The position numbers and the translations under genes are program-made. A stretch of 27,013 nt of DNA from Prosthecobacter debontii (GTDB lineage: Bacteria; Verrucomicrobiota; Verrucomicrobiia; Verrucomicrobiales; Akkermansiaceae). The stretch is taken from NCBI GenBank assembly GCA_945885485.1, contig CAMCYT010000005.1:1-27013 (forward strand), given 5' to 3'. Shown here piece after piece: positions 14,760-23,804 of the stretch. The notes beneath the pieces are model-generated. The model saw nothing but the letters and a program-made list of their open reading frames with translations. It was not told where the DNA came from and searched no databases. The stretch's first letter is position 1. Each line of letters starts with the position of its first letter.

Positions 14760-16595
14760 CTAGAAATTCCAGATTAGTGGCACAAGAAGACTTGTCATTA
14801 CCCAGATCAGAATGTTTAAGGGAATACCGATACGGAGGTAATCGCTGAACTTATAGCCACCTGGCCCATACACCATCATGTGGGTCTGATAGCCCATCGG
14901 CAGTGCAAACGCACATGACGCAGCGATCGTAATCGTGATGATAAACGGCCGGAAATCGACCCCAAGCTCATTAGCAAGCCCGACCACAATGGGCACCAAC
15001 ATCACCGCCGTGGCATTATTAGACAAAACTTCCGTAAGCAATAATGTAAAAAGATAGATCACCCAAAGCATCACGTAGGGTAGAAGTTCGGGAGAAACAT
15101 GATGACGAGTCATATCGACCAAGCGTTCCGCCAACCACAAGGCAGTCCCCGAATTCTGCATCGCCATCCCTAGACCCAGTAATCCATAGAGCATCAACAA
15201 TACCTGCCAGTCGATACTCGCGTAAGCTTCACGCGGTGTCAGAATTTTGAGCCACAACAAACACAAAGCCCCGACGACTGATGCATAATGAATCGGAATG
15301 TCTGGGATCCCTAAATTCATCCGACTTAAGAAATCGGTGATCGATACGACTAAAATCACTCCAATAAGAATCGCCCATGAAATTTTGATTGATTTTTGGC
15401 ATTCAGGATTGCTTGCTTCATTCTCGGTTTTAGAGTCCGGAGTATCGGTAAGAACGAAATCCCGAGTTTCTTTCAAACTCGTTAAGTTATTGACTGCAGT
15501 GATCACCAGCAAAGTATCGCCATGATCCAAAGCAATATTGGCCATGCTACTGGTAATGTTCAAACCGTTGCGATGCACCGCAAGCACCACGCAGTTGTAG
15601 CGCTGGCGGAAATCCGCAGCCGCCAAGGTTTTACCAACAAGTGAGGATTCGGTTGGAATGACCAACTCGGAAACAATACCATCCACCGTGGAAAGCTCCT
15701 GCGCTCCGATTTTCACAAACAACTCCTGTGCTTTTGTCGCCCCTCCTTTGCGGCGATGCAGCGCAACCAGGAAACGATCATTTTTTTCAACCGTCACTTC
15801 GCTGAGTGGCAACATCAGGCGCGTGCCACGCCGGCGAATTTCCAAAACATGAATTCCTGCGTCCTTACTCCCAAGGGGCGTATCGAGAAGCTTATGGCCA
15901 ATTAACTCCGAACCATCGGAAATGAGCAAATGATGCAGCGGAACCACCCTTAAATCGATCTCTAAACTTCCCGTAATCGATGACCGTGAGGGCAATAATT
16001 TAGGTCCCAAAATCACCATGTAAGCAACGCCAGCAATCGCCAACGGGACACCTATTGGAGTCAGTTCAAACATGCTCATCGGCTCCAGACCCATGTCTCT
16101 AAGACTGCCGTTCACCAAAAGATTGGTAGATGTACCGATCAAGGTGCAGCAACCACCCAAGATCGACGAATAAGACAAAGGTATCAGTAATTTTGAAGCG
16201 GCGATGTTTTTCGATCTAGCGAATCCCAAAACGACTGGCATCAGAATCGCAACGATGGCCGTATTGTTCATCCACGCACTGAAGAATGTCGCGACCATGG
16301 TGAACGCAAAGATGGACGTTCTCACTCCACCATTCACTCTCCGCTCTAATAGCCGCCCGATCTGATTGACTGCTCCGGATTTCTCCAAGGCTCCACCGAT
16401 TACGAACAGAGCTGCGATTGTCAATGGAGCCTCATTGCTGAAAACTTTGGCCATGTTGTCCATGTCGATCAAACCCAGTGCCACCAAGAGACACAAAATG
16501 GTTAATGCCAGCACATCAGGTGCAGCCCACTCACGAATAAACGCGATCAAGGTGATCCCGATTACGATCAGAGTTAATGCAATTTCTTGATTCAT
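14760..16595 (-). CDS. SLC13/DASS-type anion transporter with RCK_C domains
   Basis: Sodium-coupled divalent anion symporter family (sulfate, dicarboxylate or similar), 611 aa. About ten or more hydrophobic segments surround a central cytoplasmic loop (about 215-385) that contains two RCK_C (TrkA-C) domains, recognised by repeated ELIGHKLLDTPLG-like and SLVGKTLAAADFRQRYNC motifs. The transporter halves carry the paired signatures FFSAWMNNTAIVAILMP with GTSTNLLVNG, and LSNNATAVMLVPI with GYQTHMMVYGP. Family members with RCK_C domains are often annotated as sulfate or citrate transporters, and the substrate cannot be set here. The RCK_C domains suggest control by a nucleotide or other small ligand. 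It lies directly upstream of the VWA gene on the same strand. Confidence 0.88.
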   Translation of the reverse strand: MNQEIALTLIVIGITLIAFIREWAAPDVLALTILCLLVALGLIDMDNMAKVFSNEAPLTIAALFVIGGALEKSGAVNQIGRLLERRVNGGVRTSIFAFTMVATFFSAWMNNTAIVAILMPVVLGFARSKNIAASKLLIPLSYSSILGGCCTLIGTSTNLLVNGSLRDMGLEPMSMFELTPIGVPLAIAGVAYMVILGPKLLPSRSSITGSLEIDLRVVPLHHLLISDGSELIGHKLLDTPLGSKDAGIHVLEIRRRGTRLMLPLSEVTVEKNDRFLVALHRRKGGATKAQELFVKIGAQELSTVDGIVSELVIPTESSLVGKTLAAADFRQRYNCVVLAVHRNGLNITSSMANIALDHGDTLLVITAVNNLTSLKETRDFVLTDTPDSKTENEASNPECQKSIKISWAILIGVILVVSITDFLSRMNLGIPDIPIHYASVVGALCLLWLKILTPREAYASIDWQVLLMLYGLLGLGMAMQNSGTALWLAERLVDMTRHHVSPELLPYVMLWVIYLFTLLLTEVLSNNATAVMLVPIVVGLANELGVDFRPFIITITIAASCAFALPMGYQTHMMVYGPGGYKFSDYLRIGIPLNILIWVMTSLLVPLIWNF

Positions 16596-16691
16596 GGATT
16601 GCCTAGAAAGACGCGTCTGTGAAGTAGCTCTCTGCGTTTGACAAGCCTAGGATCAAGAAACAGAGTGCAATTGGAGGGAAAATGCGAAATT

Positions 16692-16709
16692 GAAGCATTT
16701 CAATGCTTC
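16692..16709 (-). terminator. Hairpin at the end of the His-rich lipoprotein gene
   Basis: GAAGCATT (16692-16699) and AATGCTTC (16702-16709) form a perfect 8-bp stem with a two-base loop that includes the stop codon of the small lipoprotein gene. On the minus strand an A/T-rich stretch with scattered T follows, so termination is plausible but weak. Confidence 0.4.
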
Positions 16710-16846
16710 TTTTCATCCGCGTGGCTATCGTGATCCCCATGGCTATCATGATGCTCGTGCAATTTCCGAGTCTCTTCAAAATCATGCCTTTCACAGGCAC
16801 CGAGACCAAATCCAACCACAAGAATGAGTAAAGCGAGACGTTTCAT
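16700..16846 (-). CDS. Small histidine-rich lipoprotein (48 aa)
   Basis: A short gene within a longer open frame that starts at 16975. Starting at the ATG at 16846 gives MKRLALLILVVGFGLGACE, a full lipoprotein signal with lipobox LGAC (Cys19). The mature part is only 30 residues: RHDFEETRKLHEHHDSHG and then DHDSHADEKKH. It has nine histidines in 29 residues, many alternating with Asp and Glu, so it should bind Zn, Ni or Cu at the envelope. I recall similar tiny His-rich lipoproteins in this phylum but no assigned role. The 43 upstream residues in the frame look non-coding. It sits between the DASS transporter and the divergent PAS phosphatase. Metal buffering or trafficking is an inference from composition. 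Confidence 0.68.
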   Translation of the reverse strand: MKRLALLILVVGFGLGACERHDFEETRKLHEHHDSHGDHDSHADEKKH

Positions 16847-17002
16847 CGCCGTCGTTCTAAACGCTCCAGTTTCAAAAGCAATCCCAGAACTAGGCAAAAA
16901 TTGCACATTTTGAGCTCCCCGCTCATCGATCTTCCTTGAAAGCCCCGCATGCCTGCGACTAGATAACGACCTCAAAAGGCAACCTCTTTAAAACACCCAG
17001 AT

Positions 17003-18604
17003 ATGTCAGAGTCATTTCCCCAAGAAGTTCAAAATAACGATAGACTTGAGCTCGCCTTGAGAGCTTCCAATGAAGGAATCTGGGACTGGATGGTTGGCGA
17101 AAAGAAAATCTATTACTCTCGGCGGATTATTGAATTTCTAGAATGCACGGAGTCCAGCGCACCCAACCTTTTTATCCCGCCTTATCTCCATGTCCACCAA
17201 CTTGACCGCCAAGCATTTGAAGGCACTGTCAATCGCGCCCTCGACACTGGTGGACCCGAAACCCTAGCCATAGATGCCCGAATCCAAACCGGTGGCAATG
17301 AATGGCGTTGGCTGCGAATTCGCGGGACCGTAGTTCGCAACCGTCAAGGAGATGCGAATCGTATCGCCGGTTCCATGATCGATATCAGCCTCCGGAAAAA
17401 CGCCGAAGCGCAGATTGAAGAGGAACGCCATCTCTTACGTAACTTAATCGATCACGTCCCACTACAAATCTATTTCAAAGATCTCGAATCGAAGTTCGTC
17501 ATGGTGAATCGCGGTATGACTGAATATCATGGCTTTGACCAAAGTGTGAGCCTGATTGGAAAACACGACCGCGATTTATTTTCTAACACACATTGGGAAA
17601 AAGCGGAAGCCGATGAACAGCGAATCATCAAAACCGGTATTCCCATGACTGGCCAGCTCGAATGTGAAACATGGCGTGAAGGAACCGAGACTTTCGTGGT
17701 GACCTCAAAATTTCCTTGGAAAGATAAGAGCGGAACGATCAAAGGCACCTTTGGTGTTTCCAGCGATGTCACTTCGCTGGTTACAGCCCAACGTCAAGCC
17801 ACCGAGTTAGCTAATGAGCTCCAGCAGAAAAACATCGCTTACGAAGAAGAGGTCAAACTCGCCCACGAGATCCAACAAGCACTCTCCACTTCTGGCTACC
17901 CACCCGCCGTCGCCCCAAACGGCAACCAGATTTTCTTCGGCTCACGTTATTTACCCATTTCCGGACTCGCTGGAGATTTCTACGAGATCATTAAACTAAG
18001 CAACAATCGCTACGGAATTTTTATCTGCGATGTGATGGGCCACGGCGTCCGCGCAGCCTTGGTTGTGGCGATGTTAAGAGGTCTTCTCGCCACTCAAGCC
18101 AACGGCAAACATGACGCCTCACAATTCCTCGGAAAACTCAATTCCGGCTTATCCTCTATCCTGAAACGTGCCAACGTAACGATGTTCGCAACTGCGTTCT
18201 ATGGCATCATCGATCTCAACGAATTATCAATGGAATACTCCTGCGCCGGCCATCCAGGACCCATCGTCGTCGGTGAAAAATCCAGCCAACAACTTTGCAC
18301 CGCCCGCGGCGAAAAAGGTCCAGCTCTTGGCTTGATGAACCATTTAACCTATCCCATTCACACCTTGGATCTATCGGATTTTCAGCGCTTGCTACTTTTC
18401 ACGGACGGCGTTCTGGAAGCTGAAAATGATGAGGGCGAACAGTTTATGGATAAGCGGCTCCTGCAAACTGCAAGCCAAGATCCACAAAAAGACATCGAAG
18501 AATGGTTAGAATCCGTCATCGAAACCGTTCTTGATTTCTCCGACTCCCATCACTTCGACGACGATGTCTGCCTGCTTGGCATACACATCGTCAAACCAGG
18601 CTGA
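17003..18604 (+). CDS. PAS-PAS-PP2C (RsbU/SpoIIE-type) serine phosphatase
   Basis: A soluble signal-transduction phosphatase (533 aa). PAS domain 1 with its PAC part spans about residues 15-130 (NEGIWDWM ... IAGSMIDISLRKNAEAQ). PAS domain 2 spans about 145-265 (RNLIDHVPLQIYFKDLESKF ... GVSSDVTSL). A short coiled coil lies at 265-300. A PP2C-like SpoIIE domain follows at 305-530, with metal ligands in GLAGDFYE, CDVMGHGVRAALV and the final FDDDVCLLGI. Such enzymes dephosphorylate anti-sigma-factor antagonists in partner switching, with the PAS domains sensing redox, light or a ligand. No antagonist or kinase gene lies in the window. Its stop is one base from the stop of the convergent AsmA-like gene, and it has no obvious Shine-Dalgarno. 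Confidence 0.9.
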   Translation: MSESFPQEVQNNDRLELALRASNEGIWDWMVGEKKIYYSRRIIEFLECTESSAPNLFIPPYLHVHQLDRQAFEGTVNRALDTGGPETLAIDARIQTGGNEWRWLRIRGTVVRNRQGDANRIAGSMIDISLRKNAEAQIEEERHLLRNLIDHVPLQIYFKDLESKFVMVNRGMTEYHGFDQSVSLIGKHDRDLFSNTHWEKAEADEQRIIKTGIPMTGQLECETWREGTETFVVTSKFPWKDKSGTIKGTFGVSSDVTSLVTAQRQATELANELQQKNIAYEEEVKLAHEIQQALSTSGYPPAVAPNGNQIFFGSRYLPISGLAGDFYEIIKLSNNRYGIFICDVMGHGVRAALVVAMLRGLLATQANGKHDASQFLGKLNSGLSSILKRANVTMFATAFYGIIDLNELSMEYSCAGHPGPIVVGEKSSQQLCTARGEKGPALGLMNHLTYPIHTLDLSDFQRLLLFTDGVLEAENDEGEQFMDKRLLQTASQDPQKDIEEWLESVIETVLDFSDSHHFDDDVCLLGIHIVKPG

Positions 18605-18605
18605 C

Positions 18606-20159
18606 TTATTCAGGCTTAATCAAACTATCAAACGAATCAACACCTTGAGGTTTAGGAACAACTTTAACTTCAGGTGAATTCGTAAGCTGAACCGCTTGAT
18701 ACAGTTCTTTGAAATTATCCGCTGGCGCCGAACCACTCCCACTCAACTCAATATTAATCCATCGATATCCATCCTTAACAGGACTAAACATCAAATCTAG
18801 GCGGCGATCCTTAGAAGCAGCGACGATAATTTCGGGAATTCCAACACTAAGAGTTCCTGAAATATTACCAGCCGTATCCTTGGTTGATATCGTTCCCTTG
18901 ATCATCATTCTCGCGCGTTGTTCCAAATGAATACTCTCCATCTTAACCAACTCACCACTTCGCTTGATCAGCAATTTAACTTTGCCATCAAAATTTGGGA
19001 GTTCATACCATCGATCATCTAATACAATCGATAAGTGACCTAAAAATTTGAATTGTGAGAGGCTGATTCGCGAAGAAGTCGCTTGGCTCACATTCAATTC
19101 AAGCGATGCATCTTGTCCAGAACCAGGAGCAAATTGAAGTATGTTAGAAGTTTCATCCGTATTTGTGACCATCTTACCATGAAAAAACCGACCCAAGCTA
19201 TTACCTAATAAAGGTGAAATTTGAAATGATTCCAATTCCACGTGCAGTTTATGAGTAGCCCCTTCAGCTTGAGGACTGATTACACCCGAGAAATTGATCG
19301 TGCCTTTATCTTGAACCTCTTCACTCTGCACTGGAGGAATTAAAAACCGCATGCTCTTGATATCAAGTTCCTCTCCACGAACTTGTATATATGAACGATC
19401 AAGAGCCAATGATGGCCAACCCTTCAGTTTTAAGTTTCCACGATTCAATCGAATTTCACCACTTTTGCCGGTCTTTGTCGGCAAATAAGAAGCCTCGATA
19501 TTCTCAACCATGCCATCCGTTAATTTATCCTTTGAAAAAAACACATTCAAACTAGCAACTGAGTATCGTTGAAATCTGATTCCAGAATCACTCGTTCCTT
19601 TTGCCTTAGTAGTAGTTGAATCCGATGAATGCGGAGCCTTCAAAAAAAGCTTTCCTTTTTCTGCCGTAATTTCCTGCCCTTGAAAAACTTTCCCAACAAA
19701 GCTGATGGGTGAAATTTTTGCTTTTAAGCTATTTGCTTCCAATCGGTTAATAGAGAACATTTCCGGCCAATCTATTTCAACTCGCGCTGCGGATGCTGTG
19801 GCTGGATTCATCCTAAATTGTTGAATTTTCACCTCACCACCTGTGATGCTCTCTATCTTGGAAACCAAACCATTACGGAAAGCTGAGCTGTTCGCATTAA
19901 TTATTAATATTCCTCCGATGATCAGCATTGCGACCATGAAGACAATAAAGCCTGCAATCTGAATCAGCTGCGTGCGCTGATTCTTTGCCTTTAACTTATC
20001 TCCCGGCTGGTCTGTGCGGCGTTTGTGCTTTCTTACTTTTAAAGCCTGCGTTCCATCTGCGCGTGATACCAATTGACCCTCACCGTCACCTCGCTTTTTT
20101 AGACGATCTAACATCTCTTCGATCGTATACTTCTCAGGCTCATTGTTCGAATCAGGCAT
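18606..20159 (-). CDS. AsmA-like membrane-anchored protein, secretin operon partner
   Basis: The protein (517 aa) has a basic cytoplasmic head of about 65 residues (YTIEEMLDRLKKRGDGEGQL, then RKHKRR). A single transmembrane helix follows near 66-88 (IQIAGFIVFMVAMLIIGGIL), then a long β-rich periplasmic region with FRMNPATASAARVEIDWP and repeated strands that recalls AsmA/DUF-type inner-membrane proteins. Lipid or envelope-homeostasis roles are known for AsmA relatives, but this link is only by general pattern. It begins 13 bases after the secretin stop, so both are probably one transcript. In Akkermansia I recall a comparable membrane protein near the type IV pilus secretin. It could support secretin assembly, but this is inference. 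Confidence 0.65.
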   Translation of the reverse strand: MPDSNNEPEKYTIEEMLDRLKKRGDGEGQLVSRADGTQALKVRKHKRRTDQPGDKLKAKNQRTQLIQIAGFIVFMVAMLIIGGILIINANSSAFRNGLVSKIESITGGEVKIQQFRMNPATASAARVEIDWPEMFSINRLEANSLKAKISPISFVGKVFQGQEITAEKGKLFLKAPHSSDSTTTKAKGTSDSGIRFQRYSVASLNVFFSKDKLTDGMVENIEASYLPTKTGKSGEIRLNRGNLKLKGWPSLALDRSYIQVRGEELDIKSMRFLIPPVQSEEVQDKGTINFSGVISPQAEGATHKLHVELESFQISPLLGNSLGRFFHGKMVTNTDETSNILQFAPGSGQDASLELNVSQATSSRISLSQFKFLGHLSIVLDDRWYELPNFDGKVKLLIKRSGELVKMESIHLEQRARMMIKGTISTKDTAGNISGTLSVGIPEIIVAASKDRRLDLMFSPVKDGYRWINIELSGSGSAPADNFKELYQAVQLTNSPEVKVVPKPQGVDSFDSLIKPE

Positions 20160-20172
20160 AATTTATAATAAA

Positions 20173-22629
20173 TCAGCGATTACGATATGGTCTGCCAGTT
20201 GGATCAACTAATTCGACATTAAGAAAAAACAAGATCGCCGTAGATTGATGCTTAACTGCGTTGGATTGAAAGAGTTTACCGACCATTGGGAGATCGCCAA
20301 GTATTGGAGTTTTATCATTCACATTAATCGCACGATCTTGCAATAGACCGCCAACTACAATCGTCGCACCATCCAAAATCGTTACACTGGTATCTACTTT
20401 CTTAACACTAAAAACTGGCTGAAGGATAGGATTCTCAGCTAAAGGAATTGAGACGCCGGCCTGAACCAAATTGATAGGAGATCCAAAATTCACAAATCCA
20501 TCAAAATCAGTAATCACAGGCTTCAATGCTACATCAATGTATCTGCGATTTTGATCAGCAGTTGGTAAAACTTCAAGAAAAACACCTGTGTCGCGTGTCT
20601 CGAAGGCCGCTGGAAACGCTGGCACCATTGGAGGTGTCACGAAAACCTGTTGAACTCCAATTAAGTTTCCATTATTATCAAAAACGGGAGTATTAAACGC
20701 GGTGATAGATTGAGGTATTTGCGGGGGTTCATATTCAGATGGATAGATGAACTCCTTAACCATCGTGACCGAGGCGGCCTGACCACTGCGAGTTGTAATG
20801 GAAGGCGTAGCCAGAACGTCGCCCGCCTTTTTCTGATCCAGTCCACGCATCAACATTTGAATGGTTGAATTATTTACCACTCCATTCACTCCAATAATTC
20901 CTGGAGCACGAGCTCTGCTTTGAGCATCAGTGGACACACCATCAGCGAGAAGTTGATCTAGACTAGACCTTTCGAATGCACCTTCACCACTACGATTACC
21001 CGCTGTGATCGGATTACGTGGGAGCGGATTTCCCGGCACCACAGGAAAATCATCAATCAATGTTCCAGTCCCGGTGGTTCCTCCTGATAAATAACCTTTG
21101 TCTGGTCCTGCACCACTCCCACCACCTAATCCAAAATCATTTATCATCCAATCAAATCCAAGTTCCTCTAAAACGTTTTTCTGGACTTTCACCATAGTGA
21201 CTTTCACCGATACGATGACTGGCTCTGTCTGCACAATTGTATCAATGATTTGCTGAATAATATCATGATTACTAATCGTGTTGACCACATGCAATGTATT
21301 GGTAGCTGGATTGAAATTAGCACTTGCTCCTTGTGGAAATGAAACTCCCTGATCTGCAAATGCTTCTTGGGCACCTTTTCGTTTCGCAAGAGATTGATTT
21401 ACAGATGGCGCCGCATTGAATATATCATCTGCTTCCTTGGCTTTTTCTGAAGCTCCTGCAGTTAGATTACTCAAAAAATCAGGAGGAACCCGATATGTCC
21501 GTGTGATCAAACTATTACCAGCAGCTCCTTTATGAGTGATCGTCACGGCATGATCATCGTAACGAAAATTTGTTTTCGTAATTTCTGTGATGTATTTAAG
21601 AATATGTTCCACAGGAACGTTTGAAACTCTCAGGTTAAATCGAATTGATAAAATCTCTTTCGCCGGCGAGGTCGAAGGATCTCCCAGATTAACTGTGATG
21701 TTCATACCTTTAAGTTCAGGCACTAACTCAAAGGTATCAAACTCGGCTGTGCGCATCCTTAGAACGTCGATCGCTTCCATCAATGTCACTTCTTCGACGA
21801 TGAATTTTGGGATTATGATACGACTGAGTTTATTACTCAAAGGAATGTTTGAACTTGATACAGTGGTATCGCTCACAACTGGAACTGTCGGAATCACCAA
21901 ATTCGAAGACAAAGGCAACTCCCATGCTTTATCCACCTCCATCAACGCCTCGGCACGTGTCTGACTGAATGCAGCATCATAATATTTCGATTTTGCATTC
22001 GCGGCACGTTCCAAACCTCGCCGCGCGGCTTGGTTATGTGGATCGATTTTTAGAATTGAGGTGTAATGTTGTCCTGCCTCATTGAATTTTCCTAGATCAT
22101 AGGCGCCGTCTGCCATGTAGAGCAGTCTTCTGACTTGATCCACATCTTTCGCATGTTCTCCGGTGATCGCTGGATTGGTGCGGATCGGATCATCGAGTTC
22201 GTTACGAGCCGCCAATGCTCCAACATGATTGGGTGTAACATCTTTGGCCAAAACCACATCGATTACTTTCTTAGCCTCCTCAACCTGACCTTTACGCGCT
22301 AGCTGCCTACCGAGCTCAACTGAAGCTTGGGCGTATCGATCAAGCGCTGCATCTCTCAACTCGGATGTCGTTGGTGAGTTTGGAAACGCGACACTTGCCC
22401 CAGCATAAGCATCCACCGCGTCTTTGAAATTACCAGCCGAATAGGCCTCATCACCTTTATCCAAGAACATCTGCCCCTCTTCGACCGCCGCCCGGCGCTT
22501 ATCCAATTCCCTCTGGGCAAGACCCGTCTTGGGTTTGATTTCCTGAGAAAAACTCGTCGGCAAAAGCCCAAACGAGATCGCGAGCACTAGGCTACAACTC
22601 GTAAATTTTTTACTGAAAAGGAATCGCAT
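20173..22629 (-). CDS. Type II/IV pilus-type secretin with N-terminal TPR region (Amuc_1098-like)
   Basis: Outer-membrane secretin (818 aa). A signal peptide covers residues 1-28 (SCSLVLAISFGLLPTSFSQ). A helical TPR-like region follows at about 45-230 (MFLDKGDEAYSAGNFKDAVDAYAG and similar), then a short N-domain at about 300-370 (RVSNVPVEHILKYITEITKTNF) and the gated β-barrel at about 465-810. The barrel ends with the family signature GATIVVGGLLQDRAINVND and TPILGDLPMVGKLFQSN. TPR repeats inside the same chain are unusual for PilQ or GspD and point to the Verrucomicrobial form, such as Amuc_1098, where they may replace a separate pilotin. The usual pilM/N/O genes are absent. No consensus ribosome site precedes the ATG, and a 254-base upstream region is available for a promoter. 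Confidence 0.88.
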   Translation of the reverse strand: MRFLFSKKFTSCSLVLAISFGLLPTSFSQEIKPKTGLAQRELDKRRAAVEEGQMFLDKGDEAYSAGNFKDAVDAYAGASVAFPNSPTTSELRDAALDRYAQASVELGRQLARKGQVEEAKKVIDVVLAKDVTPNHVGALAARNELDDPIRTNPAITGEHAKDVDQVRRLLYMADGAYDLGKFNEAGQHYTSILKIDPHNQAARRGLERAANAKSKYYDAAFSQTRAEALMEVDKAWELPLSSNLVIPTVPVVSDTTVSSSNIPLSNKLSRIIIPKFIVEEVTLMEAIDVLRMRTAEFDTFELVPELKGMNITVNLGDPSTSPAKEILSIRFNLRVSNVPVEHILKYITEITKTNFRYDDHAVTITHKGAAGNSLITRTYRVPPDFLSNLTAGASEKAKEADDIFNAAPSVNQSLAKRKGAQEAFADQGVSFPQGASANFNPATNTLHVVNTISNHDIIQQIIDTIVQTEPVIVSVKVTMVKVQKNVLEELGFDWMINDFGLGGGSGAGPDKGYLSGGTTGTGTLIDDFPVVPGNPLPRNPITAGNRSGEGAFERSSLDQLLADGVSTDAQSRARAPGIIGVNGVVNNSTIQMLMRGLDQKKAGDVLATPSITTRSGQAASVTMVKEFIYPSEYEPPQIPQSITAFNTPVFDNNGNLIGVQQVFVTPPMVPAFPAAFETRDTGVFLEVLPTADQNRRYIDVALKPVITDFDGFVNFGSPINLVQAGVSIPLAENPILQPVFSVKKVDTSVTILDGATIVVGGLLQDRAINVNDKTPILGDLPMVGKLFQSNAVKHQSTAILFFLNVELVDPTGRPYRNR

Positions 22630-22856
22630 GCGGAGGTATTCGAGACATATAGACAGCTGAAGTCGAAAGGGTAAGTCTAAAATCCACGAATTCTCAATTT
22701 TTCTTAACTATAACATCTGGTCTAGAGTCTGAGCTCCAACTGCTCAATGCGTGGTCTGTGGACTTTTCTCCACTGGCGCATCTTCGTCAAAAGTTTCCGA
22801 CGCAGTTCAATCCGCAACAATTTCCATCTCAATCTTCGGTATTCGCGTGAGCTCAT
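22630..22856. other. Intergenic upstream region of the secretin operon
   Basis: No gene, tRNA or recognised RNA family is visible in this stretch. It is the only place for a secretin promoter, since the adjacent ribF also runs on the minus strand and ends with a hairpin. A/T-rich words such as ATGTTATAGTTAAG (minus strand, near 22700-22720) could be a -10 region, but I see no convincing -35 box. Confidence 0.4.
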
Positions 22857-22888
22857 ATTAAATACTGTTCATTTAAACAGTATTTAAT
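22857..22888. terminator. Perfect 13-bp inverted repeat at the ribF stop
   Basis: The arms ATTAAATACTGTT (22857-22869) and AACAGTATTTAAT (22876-22888) are perfectly complementary around CATTTA, and the ribF stop codon lies inside the right arm. The stem is A/T-rich and not followed by a clear T-run on the minus strand, so it may be a weak terminator, an mRNA-stabilising end, or a regulator site for the secretin gene. Confidence 0.5.
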
Positions 22889-23798
22889 CAAGGGTTATTT
22901 TTTCAGCCTCCCGAACGTCTGCCGCAATTTGCTCCCGAAGCTTATCGATACTGGGAAATTTCCTTTCTTCCCTGATGAAATGTAAGAAACGCACCCGTAA
23001 AATCTGGCCGTAGAGATCACCGGAGAAATCCAAAATATGAACCTCCAACGTTCGTTGGGTCCCGTCCACGGTTGGCCGCATCCCTAGGTTTGCGACCCCA
23101 CGTAGACTCCCATTCACCTCTACCAACCACACCCCGTCCTTTGGCAGTTGCATATCAGCAAAATGCAAATTCGCTGTCGGAAAGCCCAAAGTCCGACCGA
23201 GTTTCCGACCTTCGACCACTTCCCCAGAGAGTTCGTAGTGCCTACCAAGCATCGCTTCTACCTCATCGAAATTCCCATCCCGTATCGCCTGGCGGATGCG
23301 TGTGCTACTGATCCGCTCCCCGTCCCAAATCACTGGAGCTACTGCCGAAAGTTCAAATCCAAGCTCCTTCGCCATAGCTTTCAGCAAGTTCACATCGCCT
23401 AGCCGCTTGTTTCCAAACCGCCAATCCTCGCCCACTGAAATCGATGCAACCTTGGCTTCACAAAGTTTCCTGACAAAATCCTCAGCGGCCATGGTCGCAA
23501 AGTTTTGATCAAAATGAATGACCAGCAATCCGTCGACCCCGTGAGATTTCATCACCTCGGCTTTTTCGTCTAGGGTCGCGAGTAAGGAGCTGGGTGCTTT
23601 GTTGGGTGCGATGACCCGAATCGGATGCGGAGAAAACGTCACGACAAATGACAATCCCCCACTCGCCCGCGCGGCTTGCACTGCCTGATCAATGACAGCC
23701 TGATGACCGATATGCACCCCGTCGAAAACGCCAAGAGCCAGATGCAGCGGCTCTCGCTGAAGCACCAGATCCTCAAGCTTATCGAGACGGATTGGCAT
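22884..23798 (-). CDS. ribF: Bifunctional riboflavin kinase/FAD synthetase
   Basis: RibF phosphorylates riboflavin to FMN and then adenylates FMN to FAD. The N-terminal adenylyltransferase module (residues 1-180) has GVFDGVHIGHQAVI (HxGH-type site), VTFSPHP, and ISSTRIRQAI near 164-173. The C-terminal flavokinase module has GRKLGRTLGFPTANL with the conserved PTAN. At 304 aa it is the usual size. The ATG lies 6 bases after truB's stop, so nrnA, truB and ribF form one operon, an order that occurs in many bacteria. A weak GGAG lies about 15 bases upstream. It ends in a perfect inverted repeat. Confidence 0.95.
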   Translation of the reverse strand: MPIRLDKLEDLVLQREPLHLALGVFDGVHIGHQAVIDQAVQAARASGGLSFVVTFSPHPIRVIAPNKAPSSLLATLDEKAEVMKSHGVDGLLVIHFDQNFATMAAEDFVRKLCEAKVASISVGEDWRFGNKRLGDVNLLKAMAKELGFELSAVAPVIWDGERISSTRIRQAIRDGNFDEVEAMLGRHYELSGEVVEGRKLGRTLGFPTANLHFADMQLPKDGVWLVEVNGSLRGVANLGMRPTVDGTQRTLEVHILDFSGDLYGQILRVRFLHFIREERKFPSIDKLREQIAADVREAEKITLD

Positions 23799-23804
23799 GG
23801 TTTC

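Noticed and set aside
16603..16821. Minus-strand 72-codon frame overlapping the His-rich lipoprotein
   Set aside because: It lies in another frame of the His-rich gene, lacks a credible start context and shows no protein signature.
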